From Azospirillum oryzae (GTDB lineage: Bacteria > Pseudomonadota > Alphaproteobacteria > Azospirillales > Azospirillaceae), in the NCBI RefSeq assembly GCF_900177515.1, contig NZ_FXAK01000001.1:186001-250000 (forward strand): 64,000 nucleotides of DNA, written 5' to 3'. Below are positions 26,125 to 34,287 of the stretch, in pieces. The notes under the pieces were generated by a model. That model had not been told where the DNA came from and did no database searches. It saw only the letters and a list, made by a program, of their open reading frames with translations. Position numbers and translations under genes: made by a program. Position 1 is the first letter of the stretch. The number at the start of each line of letters is the position of its first letter.

Positions 26125-26850
26125 ATGGGCATGAAACGCGCACTCGTCACCGGCGGCAGCGGCGCGCTGGGTGCCGCCATCAGCAAGACGCTCGCCGCCG
26201 CCGGCAGTCATGTGCTGGTCCACGCCAACGGCTCCCCCGCCCGCGCCGAAGCTCTGGTGGCGGAGATCACAGCATCCGGCGGATCGGCGGAAGCGATCGT
26301 CTTCGACGTCACCGACGCCGAGGCCACCGCCGCCGCCCTGGACCGGGCGCTGGAGTCCGGCCCCATCCAGATCCTGATCAACAATGCCGGAATCCATGAC
26401 GATGCGGTGATGCCGGCGATGCGGCGGGAACAGTGGAACCGCGTCATCGACGTGTCGCTGAACGGCTTCTTCAACGTGACGCAGCCGCTGCTGATGCCGA
26501 TGATCGGAACGCGCTGGGGCCGGATCGTCAACCTGTCGTCGGTAGCGGCCGTTGCCGGCAACCGCGGCCAGACCAACTATGCCGCCGCCAAGGCCGGGCT
26601 GCATGGCGCGACCAAATCGCTGGCGCTGGAACTCGCGCCGCGCAGCATCACCGTCAACGCGGTGGCGCCGGGCATCATCGCGTCCCCCATGGCCGATGCC
26701 GCCTTCGATGCCGAGACGGTCAAGCGGATGGTGCCGATGAAGCGCGCTGGCCGGCCGGAGGAGGTGGCCGACCTCGTCGCCTTCCTGGCGTCCGACCGCG
26801 CCGCCTATATCTCGGGCCAGATCGTCTCTATCAACGGAGGGATGATCTGA
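26125..26850 (+). CDS. 3-oxoacyl-ACP reductase, FabG/ApeQ-like
   Basis: 241 residues, classical SDR. TGGSGALGAAISK is the NADP-binding motif, NNAGIHDD follows, the catalytic Ser is in NLSSVAAVAGN and the YAAAK motif is present; VSINGGMI is the usual FabG ending. It reduces the 3-ketoacyl-ACP between condensation and dehydration. It closes the forward half of the cluster; its last 20 bases overlap the 3' end of the convergent glycosyltransferase gene. Confidence 0.9.
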   Translation: MGMKRALVTGGSGALGAAISKTLAAAGSHVLVHANGSPARAEALVAEITASGGSAEAIVFDVTDAEATAAALDRALESGPIQILINNAGIHDDAVMPAMRREQWNRVIDVSLNGFFNVTQPLLMPMIGTRWGRIVNLSSVAAVAGNRGQTNYAAAKAGLHGATKSLALELAPRSITVNAVAPGIIASPMADAAFDAETVKRMVPMKRAGRPEEVADLVAFLASDRAAYISGQIVSINGGMI

Positions 26851-27616
26851 GCGGCCGCGACCGCACCCGCCGGACCGCCAGCATCGGCAGCCGGCCGATG
26901 AAACCCAGCATCAGCCGGGTGTGCATCCAGGTCAGCAGGGCGTTGTCGCGGACGTAGTTGAAGTGGGAGACGCCACCCTCCTCCGCCTTGAAATAGCGGA
27001 CGGGGGCCGGCACGTTGATGGTCGGCAGGCCGGCCCAGCAGAGGCGCACCGCCGCCTCCGGATCGAAGTCGAAGCGGCGCATCCACGGATTGCGCCGCAT
27101 CACCGCGCGCAGCGGCTTGATCGGATAGACACGGAAGCCGAACAGCGAATCGCCGATTCCGCCCCACAGCGTCTCCAGATTGGCCCACCAGTTGGAGATT
27201 TTACGCCCGCCAACCCGCAGCCGCGGTGCTGCAGCATCGAACACCGGCTTTCCCAGCACCAGCGCGTCGGGGTTGGCCAGCGACACGCCCTGGAATTGCG
27301 GGATTCGGTCGGCCGGATGCTGGCCGTCGGCGTCCATGGTCAGCGCGTGTGTGAAGCCGCAGCGCTCCGCCTCCTCCAGCCCATGCAGGACGGCGGCGCC
27401 CTTGCCGCGGTTGGCCGGCAGTTCCAGCACGCGCAGGTGCGGATCCTCGGCCGCCATCGCCCGCAGTTCCGACGCCGTTCCGTCGGTGCTGCCGTCGATG
27501 ACGACCCAGACCGGCGCCCAGTGCGCGCGGGCATCCCGCACCGTCTCGAACAGCTTCGGGCCGGTGTTGTAGCTCGGGATCAGGACCAGATGGCTGGTCG
27601 AGGGGTCGGGTGTCAC
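26831..27616 (-). CDS. Family 2 glycosyltransferase of the polyene cluster
   Basis: 261 residues. The GT-A start is LVLIPSYNTG, with the nucleotide-binding VIDGSTDGT and the metal-binding DxD-like TMDADGQHP, as in dolichol-phosphate-mannose-synthase-like GT2 enzymes. The C-terminal third contains a hydrophobic stretch (TRLMLGFIGRLPMLAV) that may attach to the membrane. Aryl-polyene loci commonly encode such an enzyme and it would add a sugar to the lipid or head group. It is the last gene of a three-gene minus-strand block and converges with the reductase. Confidence 0.87.
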   Translation of the reverse strand: MTPDPSTSHLVLIPSYNTGPKLFETVRDARAHWAPVWVVIDGSTDGTASELRAMAAEDPHLRVLELPANRGKGAAVLHGLEEAERCGFTHALTMDADGQHPADRIPQFQGVSLANPDALVLGKPVFDAAAPRLRVGGRKISNWWANLETLWGGIGDSLFGFRVYPIKPLRAVMRRNPWMRRFDFDPEAAVRLCWAGLPTINVPAPVRYFKAEEGGVSHFNYVRDNALLTWMHTRLMLGFIGRLPMLAVRRVRSRPLRSSLR

Positions 27617-28395
27617 AGCTCTGTCCTGTAGTGGCGTTCCAGATCCCCGACCAGCCCGCGCACGTCGGTCGGCGGATCGAAGCGGCGGCCGAGGCGGACG
27701 GTGTAGACCAGCGGGAACTCCGGCTTGCGGAACAGCGGCCAGCCCTTGCCGAGGAAGTTGCTGTTGGCGTCGATGAAGACGGTCTGCACCGGCGCCCCTG
27801 CCGTCTTGGCGATCAGGGCGAAGCCGCCCTTCAGCGGGTTGACCGGCCCCCGCTCCGTCCTCGTGCCTTCGGGGAAAATCAGCAGTTGGTGACCCGCGCG
27901 CACCCGCTGCGCCGCCATCTTGACCAGCGAATTCGGCGCGTCGTTGCGGATATAGCCGGCCATCCGCGCCCCGCCGCCGAAGAGGAGATTGTCGTAGACC
28001 GGAGCCTTGGCGATGCAGACGACGTCCGGCAGGCGCGAGATCAGCAGCACGGCATCCAGGATCGACGGATGGTTCGGGCAGATCAGCAGGCCGCCGTGGC
28101 CCTTCAATTCGTCCAGGGCCGACAGGTCGGTCCTCAGCACCCCGCAGGCGCGCAATGTGCCCAGATACAGGCGAAATCCCGTCCTGATCGCCTGCCGTCC
28201 AAGCGGACCGGCGACCCGGCGCGGCAGAAGCGGGCCGATCAGCGCCGCGGTCAGGCTCCAGGCCAGCGACATCAGGCCGAACAGGAACAGCAGACCGTAG
28301 AAAAGGGGATATTCCCAGGCCCGCCGGACCGCGCCAAGAAGGGTTAGACCGCGTCGCCCACGGGGGTGCGCACGTTCCGCCGCCGTTTCCGCCAT
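27613..28395 (-). CDS. PlsC-like 1-acylglycerol-phosphate acyltransferase
   Basis: 260 residues. Two hydrophobic segments (about 28-55) precede the PlsC domain. The catalytic motif is NHPSILD (HX4D), and motif III is FPEGTRTERG. It would transfer an acyl chain to a lysophospholipid-type acceptor. The gene overlaps the glycosyltransferase start by four bases and the upstream flavoprotein gene by 52 bases, an unusually long overlap. This makes it the second acyltransferase of the cluster. Confidence 0.87.
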   Translation of the reverse strand: MAETAAERAHPRGRRGLTLLGAVRRAWEYPLFYGLLFLFGLMSLAWSLTAALIGPLLPRRVAGPLGRQAIRTGFRLYLGTLRACGVLRTDLSALDELKGHGGLLICPNHPSILDAVLLISRLPDVVCIAKAPVYDNLLFGGGARMAGYIRNDAPNSLVKMAAQRVRAGHQLLIFPEGTRTERGPVNPLKGGFALIAKTAGAPVQTVFIDANSNFLGKGWPLFRKPEFPLVYTVRLGRRFDPPTDVRGLVGDLERHYRTEL

Positions 28396-29657
28396 GCCAT
28401 GTAGTTCCTTTTGAAGTCCAGCAGGGCGTTCAAGTAGTAGATCGCCTTGAATATCTTCAGCCGCGTCTTGATCGGCGACGGGCGGAAGACGTCGCCGGCC
28501 AGAAGCGACAGCAGCGCCTCCTCCACCCGGAAGACGTTGCGTGGTCCCATGAACAGGTTGCGCAGCGCCGGCGTCGTCACCCGGTAGATGTACCAGGAGA
28601 AGGTGCCGATGCCCTGGCGGACCGTCCGCTCGAAATGCTTCAGCACCTGTTCCTGGCGCGCCGGCTCGCGCAGGCAGGCATCGACCGCCTCGGCCCCTTC
28701 GAAGGCGCTGGTCATCGCCAGATAGACGCCGGTGGAGAACACCGGGTCGATGAAGGCGAAGGCATCGCCCAGCATGACATAACCCGGCCCAGACATGCGG
28801 TCGGCCTGATAGGAGAAGTTACCGGTCCCCGTCACCGGGCCGGTCAGTTCCGCCCCCTCCAGCCGCTCCGCCAGCGCCGGGCAGAGCGCCACCGTATCAA
28901 GGAAGAAGCGGGTCTGGTCGGTCTTGCGCGTCTTGAAATAATAGGGCCAGCACACCGCCCCGACGCTGGTGGTGCCGTCCGCCAGCGGGATGAACCAGAA
29001 CCAGCCATGGTCGAACCAGAAGACGGTGATGTTGCCTTCCGCCTTGCCCGGCAGCCGCTTGGCGCCGGTGAAATGGCCGAACATCGCCGCGCTGTTGTGC
29101 TTGACGTTGCGCCGCTTGATGCCGAAGCGCGACGCCAGAAGCGTGTCGCGACCGGACGCATCGACCAGGAAGCGGGTGCGCAGGGTGCGGATCGTCCCGT
29201 CCTCCTGCCGCGCGGTGACGGTGGTGCCCTCGCTGCCCTGGACGTCGACGTCCGTCACCTTGCAGCCCTCAATGACGGTGGCGCCCTTGGTGGCGGCATT
29301 GCGGATCAGGATGTGGTCGAATTCCGACCGCCGGACCTGAAAGGCGTAGGGCTTTGACTTGTCCCAGGCGTTGGCGAAGTCGAAGGTGACCGCTCTGCCG
29401 TGATAGGGCGACACGAATTCCGCCCCATATTTCAGCATGCCAATCCGCTCCACCTCCTCCAGCACGCCCAGCCGCTCCAGCAGGGGCAGGTTGCAGGGAA
29501 GCAGGGATTCACCGATGTGGAAGCGCGGGTGATGGTCCTTTTCCAGCAGAACCACCCGATGGCCCTTCCCGGCCAGCAGCGCCGCCGCGGTCGACCCGGC
29601 AGGCCCGCCGCCCACCACCAGAACATCGCAGTCGTAATCGGAACAGTTCGACACCAT
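28344..29657 (-). CDS. FAD-dependent oxidoreductase with flavin halogenase hallmarks
   Basis: 437 residues from MVSNCSDYDCDV (an ATG 30 bases upstream is possible). The FAD site is GGGPAG (16-21). Two motifs used to recognise flavin-dependent halogenases are present: WxWxIP at residues 219-224 (WFWFIP) and an FxxPxFSxG motif (302-310). A KxGA-type lysine (Lys76 in MLKYGAEF) sits where phenolic halogenases keep the catalytic lysine. Xanthomonadin clusters encode a related halogenase. A monooxygenase or reductase role remains possible because relatives keep some of these motifs. A flavin reductase partner is not visible. Confidence 0.75.
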   Translation of the reverse strand: MVSNCSDYDCDVLVVGGGPAGSTAAALLAGKGHRVVLLEKDHHPRFHIGESLLPCNLPLLERLGVLEEVERIGMLKYGAEFVSPYHGRAVTFDFANAWDKSKPYAFQVRRSEFDHILIRNAATKGATVIEGCKVTDVDVQGSEGTTVTARQEDGTIRTLRTRFLVDASGRDTLLASRFGIKRRNVKHNSAAMFGHFTGAKRLPGKAEGNITVFWFDHGWFWFIPLADGTTSVGAVCWPYYFKTRKTDQTRFFLDTVALCPALAERLEGAELTGPVTGTGNFSYQADRMSGPGYVMLGDAFAFIDPVFSTGVYLAMTSAFEGAEAVDACLREPARQEQVLKHFERTVRQGIGTFSWYIYRVTTPALRNLFMGPRNVFRVEEALLSLLAGDVFRPSPIKTRLKIFKAIYYLNALLDFKRNYMAWRKRRRNVRTPVGDAV

Positions 29658-30055
29658 GGGCTTTGCCGCTCTCCGCTTGTCCCGCATTGGGGTGTTCGAG
29701 GTGGATACCCGTTTCTGGCACCGCGACCGGCTGCTCTTGCCGAAATTTACCGCACCCCGTCACGCGCAATCCAGGGACAAAACCCCGACACTGCCCTTTA
29801 TCCGGGGCCTACCCGAAAGGATATATCCATCTCCCATCGACATCAGCGTTCTTTGTTGCAGTATCTCTACGCAGCAATGTTTCAGAAGAATTTCGACGCT
29901 GCCGCACACTGCTGCCCGATCCCGCCAATGCACTTGAGACTTCGCAACTGGCTTGAGTGATTACCCATTTGGTGACATGCGAACCCACTTGCCTGCCGGG
30001 TTCCGCGCCCACAAGATGCCGACGGCCCGAAACCGACCAACTCAACCGGGGATGC
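29658..30055. promoter_or_regulatory. Divergent promoter region between halogenase-like gene and OmpV-like gene
   Basis: 398 bases without a convincing gene, less GC-rich than the surroundings. It contains GGATATATCC, a perfect 10-bp palindrome at 29819-29828, which may hold a -10 element for one of the two divergent units. No operator or known box was recognised. Confidence 0.35.
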
Positions 30056-30928
30056 ATGGTGCGTGTGTTGCCAACGACGCTTGCCGTTGCCGCTTGCACC
30101 GTGTCGGCGATCCTCGGCCTGCCGGATCGGGGCCACGCGCAGGATGCGGGCAAGCCGCTGTTCGAGATCGGCATCGGCGGCGGTGCCGGCTACATCCCCG
30201 ATTATCCCGCTGCCGACCAGAACCATGTCCAGGCCGCCGCCCTGCCCTATGTCATCTATCGCGGCGAGGTGTTCCGCGCCGACCGCAACGGCATCCAGGG
30301 GCGGCTCTACCGCTCCGACCGCGTGACCTTCGAGGTCAGCCTGGAAGGCGCGCTGGGATCTTCGGCCGACGACAACCGGGCGCGCCAGGGGATGCCCGAC
30401 ATCGACCTGCTGGGAGAGGTCGGGCCGGCGCTGAAGATCAACCTGCACCGCGATGGCGACCGGCGCGAACGGATCGACCTGAGCCTGCCGGTGCGCAGCG
30501 TCTTCTCCACCGACTTCAGCCGGATCAAGTACCGCGGTCTCGTCTTCTCGCCCGACGTCGCTTACAGCAAGGCCGGCATGATCGCCGACGACGACCAGTT
30601 CCGCCTCAGCCTGGGGCCGATCTTCGCGTCGAGCCATCTGATGGACTATTTCTATCAGGTGGATCCGCAATATGCGCGCGCCGGCCGCCCGGCCTACGAC
30701 GCGAAGGCCGGCTATCTCGGCCTGCGCCTGCACAGTTCGCTCGTCATGCCGGTGACGGAGCGGATTTCCGCCTTCGGCGCCGTCCGGGGAGAGCTGTTTT
30801 CCGGCGCCACCAACGACGACAGCCCGCTCTACAAGCGCGCCGTCAATCTGTCGGTCGGGGCCGGTCTCACCTTCTCGCTCTACCGGTCCGACAGCCGGGT
30901 CAGCGCCGTGAACGACATTCTCGACTGA
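30056..30928 (+). CDS. MipA/OmpV-family outer-membrane protein
   Basis: 290 residues from MVRVLPTTLAVAA, with a signal peptide ending near GHAQ-DAG. The mature protein is a beta-barrel with alternating patterns and aromatic belts, e.g. FEIGIGGGAGYIPDYP near the start, PYVIYRGEVFRAD, and a C-terminal strand GAGLTFSLYRSDSR. The opening GxGxxxxPxYPGA-like motif is typical of MipA/OmpV, a family linked to scaffold or small-molecule porin roles. It lies 31 bp upstream of the UbiE-like gene. It may form part of the polyene cluster, but the family is also common elsewhere. Confidence 0.82.
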   Translation: MVRVLPTTLAVAACTVSAILGLPDRGHAQDAGKPLFEIGIGGGAGYIPDYPAADQNHVQAAALPYVIYRGEVFRADRNGIQGRLYRSDRVTFEVSLEGALGSSADDNRARQGMPDIDLLGEVGPALKINLHRDGDRRERIDLSLPVRSVFSTDFSRIKYRGLVFSPDVAYSKAGMIADDDQFRLSLGPIFASSHLMDYFYQVDPQYARAGRPAYDAKAGYLGLRLHSSLVMPVTERISAFGAVRGELFSGATNDDSPLYKRAVNLSVGAGLTFSLYRSDSRVSAVNDILD

Positions 30929-30959
30929 GTCCGGGACCAAACGCGAAGGAGACACCACC

Positions 30960-31739
30960 GTGCCGACCGAACCCTCCCCCCGCGTCGGCACCGCCGTCGA
31001 ACCGCACCCGGTGCTGGACGCCTATTATGGCGACAAGGCGCAACGGCAGCATTTCGTCCGTGGCCTGTTCAACCGCACCGCCCACCATTACGACCGCATC
31101 AACGCGATCTTTGCGCTGGGCTCCGGCTCCTGGTACCGGGCGCAATGCCTGCGGCGGGCGGGCTTGCGGCCGGGCATGCGGGTGCTGGACGTCGCCATCG
31201 GCACCGGTCTGGTCGCGCGGGAGGCGGTGGCGCTCTGCGGCAATGCCCACGACGTCATCGGCCTAGACCTCAGCGAAGCGATGCTGGCCGAGGCGCGGCG
31301 CAGCCTGCCCATCCCGCTGATCCAGGGGGTGGCCGACGCGCTGCCGCTGGCGGACGAAAGCGTCGATCTCGTCACCATCGGCTACGCGCTGCGCCATGTC
31401 GGCGACCTGACCGCCACCTTCCGCGAGTTCCGCCGCGTGCTGCGCCCCGGCGGCACCGTGCTGGTGATGGAGATCGGCCGGCCGCGCCGCCCGGTCACCC
31501 GTCACCTGATGAACGCCTATCTCGGCATGGTGGTGCCGGCGGTCTCACGCCTCAGCGGCGGCGGCGAGAGCGGGCGGACGCTGATGCGCTATTACTGGGA
31601 GACAATCGACCGCTGCGTGGAGCCGGAGGTCATCACCGCCGCGATGGCGGCGGCCGGGCTGGCGCAGGTGCGCTGCGACACCGACTATGACCTGTTCAAG
31701 AACTACACCGGCAAGCGGCAGGTCGAAGCCGCGACGTAG
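30960..31739 (+). CDS. UbiE/COQ5-like class I methyltransferase
   Basis: 259 residues. GTG start with GAAGGAGAC upstream. FNRTAHHYDRIN matches the UbiE N-terminal pattern, SAM motif I is VLDVAIGTGLVARE, and VTIGYALRHVGD and FRRVLRPGGTVLVMEIG follow. UbiE methylates the ubiquinone/menaquinone ring, but the usual W-R and neighbouring ubiB genes are lacking. In this setting it could methylate a phenolic head group. It follows the OmpV-like gene by 31 bp. Confidence 0.8.
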   Translation: MPTEPSPRVGTAVEPHPVLDAYYGDKAQRQHFVRGLFNRTAHHYDRINAIFALGSGSWYRAQCLRRAGLRPGMRVLDVAIGTGLVAREAVALCGNAHDVIGLDLSEAMLAEARRSLPIPLIQGVADALPLADESVDLVTIGYALRHVGDLTATFREFRRVLRPGGTVLVMEIGRPRRPVTRHLMNAYLGMVVPAVSRLSGGGESGRTLMRYYWETIDRCVEPEVITAAMAAAGLAQVRCDTDYDLFKNYTGKRQVEAAT

Positions 31740-31882
31740 CGGCGGATCGGACGGCCGGCTGCCTGTTGTTACTACCCCTCTCAGGCGTTCCTCATCCGCC
31801 TTTGCCAATGCTGGCAACCGGTTATCGCCCTCATAGTCGCCTCTACATGGCCACGGCCAGACCAGAACCAACAGGAAAAGAC

Positions 31883-32338
31883 ATGGTGGGGAAGACGACT
31901 TGGGCGGCATTGTCCGCGGTGGCGCTGCTGATCGGCTGCGCCGGGCAACAGCAGGGTACGGCCAGCAGCAACGGGACGGCGGCGACCGCATCCGCCGCGC
32001 CCTCGACGCCGGGCGCCAAGATGGTGAAATCGCGCGACGGCCGGTACGAGGGCGAGGTGATCGGCACCCCCGCCCCCGGCAGCCGCTTTTCCAAGCTGCA
32101 GATCGGCATGACGATGGAGGAGGTCTCCACCCTGATCGGCGCGCCCGACAACATGATCCGGCACGAAACCGGCAAGCGCTGGATTCCCTTCTATTTCGGC
32201 AACGATGCCCAGCGCCTGCAAGTCATCTACCGCAACGAAGGCTGCCTGACCTATACCGGCGGCAACGTCTTCGGCGGCGGCGGTTCGGAACTGATCCGCA
32301 TCACCGTCGCGCCGAAGGGCGGTTGCCTGGACACCTGA
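31883..32338 (+). CDS. SmpA/OmlA-like lipoprotein
   Basis: 151 residues. The start at 31883 has CAGGAAAAG upstream and yields a signal peptide with lipobox LIGC (Cys at about 19). A Ser/Thr/Ala-rich linker (20-45) is followed by a small domain: SKLQIGMTMEEVSTLIGAPDN, then FYFGNDAQRLQVIYRNEG. This resembles the BamE/SmpA-OmlA fold, where the 'G(M)T..EV..llG.P' helix is characteristic. The protein is likely anchored in the outer membrane. It stands alone, so a role in the BAM complex is not implied. Confidence 0.75.
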   Translation: MVGKTTWAALSAVALLIGCAGQQQGTASSNGTAATASAAPSTPGAKMVKSRDGRYEGEVIGTPAPGSRFSKLQIGMTMEEVSTLIGAPDNMIRHETGKRWIPFYFGNDAQRLQVIYRNEGCLTYTGGNVFGGGGSELIRITVAPKGGCLDT

Positions 32339-32372
32339 CGGCATATCTGACGGGATTGCCTGGGTCGGCGCC

Positions 32373-33164
32373 TCAGTGCTTGCCCGACCCCGGCTCCGCC
32401 ATCTTGCGGTGCTGGCTGGCCAGCACGCCGGAGGGGGTGACGGTCGCCATCGTCGTCTGAAGCTTGTTCTTCCAGCCGGCGACCACGTCGCCCTCGCCCT
32501 TCATCATGGCGTCGAAGCCGACCTTGGCGACCATTGCCGGGTCGTCCTTCTTCCCCTGGCCGACCGCTGTGTCCATCATGCCGGCGCGCTCGAAGAATTC
32601 CGTATCGGTCGGGCCGGGCATCAGGCAGGTGACGGTGACGCCGCTGTCCTTCAACTCGTCGCGCAACGCGAAGGAGAAGGAGTCGATGAAGGCCTTCGTC
32701 CCGTTATAGACCGCCTGGAAGCTGCCGGGCATGAATCCGGCGATGGAGCCGGTGATCAGGATGCGGCCCTGGCCGCGGCTGCGCATGTCGCGCCCGATTT
32801 TCTGGATCAGATAGAGCGTGCCGGTGATGTTGGTGTCGATGACATGGCGGGCCTCGGCGAAGTCCTGATCCAGGAAGCCGTGGCCCAGCCCATGCCCGGC
32901 ATTGGCCAGCAGCGCATCGACCGCCCGCCCTTTCAGCGCGGCATAGAGCCGGTCCACCCCGTCCAGCGTGGCGAGATCGGCCTGGACCGTCTCGACGGCA
33001 GCGCCCAGCTTGCGCAGCTCACCGGCCGCCTGCTCGATCGCCGGATCGTCGGCGGCAATGACGAGGTCGAAGCCGTTGCCGGCGCATTGTCTAGCGAGTT
33101 CAAGGCCGATGCCGCTTGAGGCTCCGGTGACGACGGCGAGTTGCGTATTGGCGGCGCGAGCCAT
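32373..33164 (-). CDS. Short-chain dehydrogenase/reductase, DltE-like
   Basis: 263 residues. TGASSGIGLELARQ is the cofactor site, NAGHG the second motif, then TGSIAGFMPG with the catalytic Ser and YNGTKAF. The C-terminal part (MPGPTDTEFFERAGMMDT) is of the DltE/YqjQ group of SDRs, whose substrates are mostly unknown. The start at 33164 has a GGAAAGGGCAG ribosome site. It is likely monocistronic, lies downstream of rpoH on the same strand, and is separated from it by the rpoH terminator. Confidence 0.88.
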   Translation of the reverse strand: MARAANTQLAVVTGASSGIGLELARQCAGNGFDLVIAADDPAIEQAAGELRKLGAAVETVQADLATLDGVDRLYAALKGRAVDALLANAGHGLGHGFLDQDFAEARHVIDTNITGTLYLIQKIGRDMRSRGQGRILITGSIAGFMPGSFQAVYNGTKAFIDSFSFALRDELKDSGVTVTCLMPGPTDTEFFERAGMMDTAVGQGKKDDPAMVAKVGFDAMMKGEGDVVAGWKNKLQTTMATVTPSGVLASQHRKMAEPGSGKH

Positions 33165-33283
33165 GGGACTGCCCTTTCCGAAGATGGTGCTGTCCCGATC
33201 AACCGGCACTGCGGAAGGGAGGTTCCGATGCCGCAAGCTCCCTACCTATCGGTGCAGGAGATGTGGCGGTCGGCCGGGCACGC

Positions 33284-33314
33284 AAAAAGGGCGCGGCCCT
33301 TGCGAGCCGCGCCC
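33284..33314 (-). terminator. Rho-independent terminator of rpoH
   Basis: A 9-bp GC-only stem (GGGCGCGGC at 33289-33297 with GCCGCGCCC at 33306-33314) and an 8-base loop. On the minus strand it is followed by five T. It begins 29 bp downstream of the rpoH stop. Confidence 0.8.
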
Positions 33315-33342
33315 CTCCGAAATAACCCGGCAACCCACCCGA

Positions 33343-34287
33343 TCAGGCGTTGGTCAGCAGACGGTTCTTTTCGATTGCCACCTGCTCCGTCTTCGCGGTG
33401 GCGATCACCGCCTTCTGGAGCTTCTCGAAGGCACGCACCTCCAGCTGACGCACGCGCTCGCGCGAGACATGGAAGGTCTGGCTCAGCTCCTCCAGCGTCA
33501 ACGGCTCGTCACGCAGGCGGCGGGCGACCAGGATCCGGCGCTCGCGGTCGTCCAGCACGCCCAGCCCCAGCTTCAGGAACTGCTGGCGCCGGCGGCGCTC
33601 CTCGGAGTCGGCCAGCGTCGTCTCCTGGTCCGGCCGCTCGTCGGCCAGCAGGTCCTGCCATTCGGCATCTCCCTCTTCCGACAGGCCGACGTTCAGCGAA
33701 CGGTCGTTGCCCAGGCGGCGGTTCATCTCCACCACCTCGGTCTTCGACACGTTCAGTTCGGTGGCGATGCTCTCCACCGCTTCCGGCGACAGGTCGCCGC
33801 TCTCCAGCTCCTGCATCCGCGCCTTCAGGCGGCGCAGGCTAAAGAACAGCTTCTTCTGCCCGGCGGTGGTGCCGATCTTCACCAGCGACCAGTTGTGCAG
33901 GACATATTCCTGAATCGCCGCACGCACCCACCAGGACGCATAGGTGGCGAAGCGGAACCCCTTGGCGGGGTCGAACTTCTGCGCCGCCTGCATCACGCCG
34001 ACATTGCCCTCCGCCACCAGATCGGCCAGCGGCAGGCCATAGCCGAGATAGCCGCGCGCCATCTTGACGACGAGACGCAGATGGCTGCCGATCAGCTTGT
34101 CGAGCGCGGCCTGATCCTGATGATCGTGCCAGCGGACGGCCAGATCGAGTTCCTGTTCCGGGGTCAGATACTGATACTTGCGGGCGTCCTGCAAATAGAG
34201 CTGCATCGGTTCGGCAGTGCGGGGTTCGCCAGGACGGGCTTGGGCGGTACGGGTTTGCACGGTGCGGGTTTCAGCGTTTTGCTGCAT
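33343..34287 (-). CDS. rpoH: RNA polymerase heat-shock sigma factor RpoH (sigma-32)
   Basis: 314 residues. Region 2 (LAEGNVGVMQAAQKFDPAKGFRF in pieces, then FATYASWWVRAAIQEYVL) and region 4 (TLEELSQTFHVSRERVRQLE) are complete. The RpoH box QKKLFFSLRRLK between them separates it from RpoD and other sigma factors. The N-terminus carries about 25 extra residues rich in Thr/Gln/Arg (RTVQTRTAQARPGEPRT). The start is supported by AGAGG five bases upstream. Alphaproteobacteria such as Azospirillum often carry several RpoH paralogues; nothing here tells which one this is. Confidence 0.93.
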   Translation of the reverse strand: MQQNAETRTVQTRTAQARPGEPRTAEPMQLYLQDARKYQYLTPEQELDLAVRWHDHQDQAALDKLIGSHLRLVVKMARGYLGYGLPLADLVAEGNVGVMQAAQKFDPAKGFRFATYASWWVRAAIQEYVLHNWSLVKIGTTAGQKKLFFSLRRLKARMQELESGDLSPEAVESIATELNVSKTEVVEMNRRLGNDRSLNVGLSEEGDAEWQDLLADERPDQETTLADSEERRRRQQFLKLGLGVLDDRERRILVARRLRDEPLTLEELSQTFHVSRERVRQLEVRAFEKLQKAVIATAKTEQVAIEKNRLLTNA

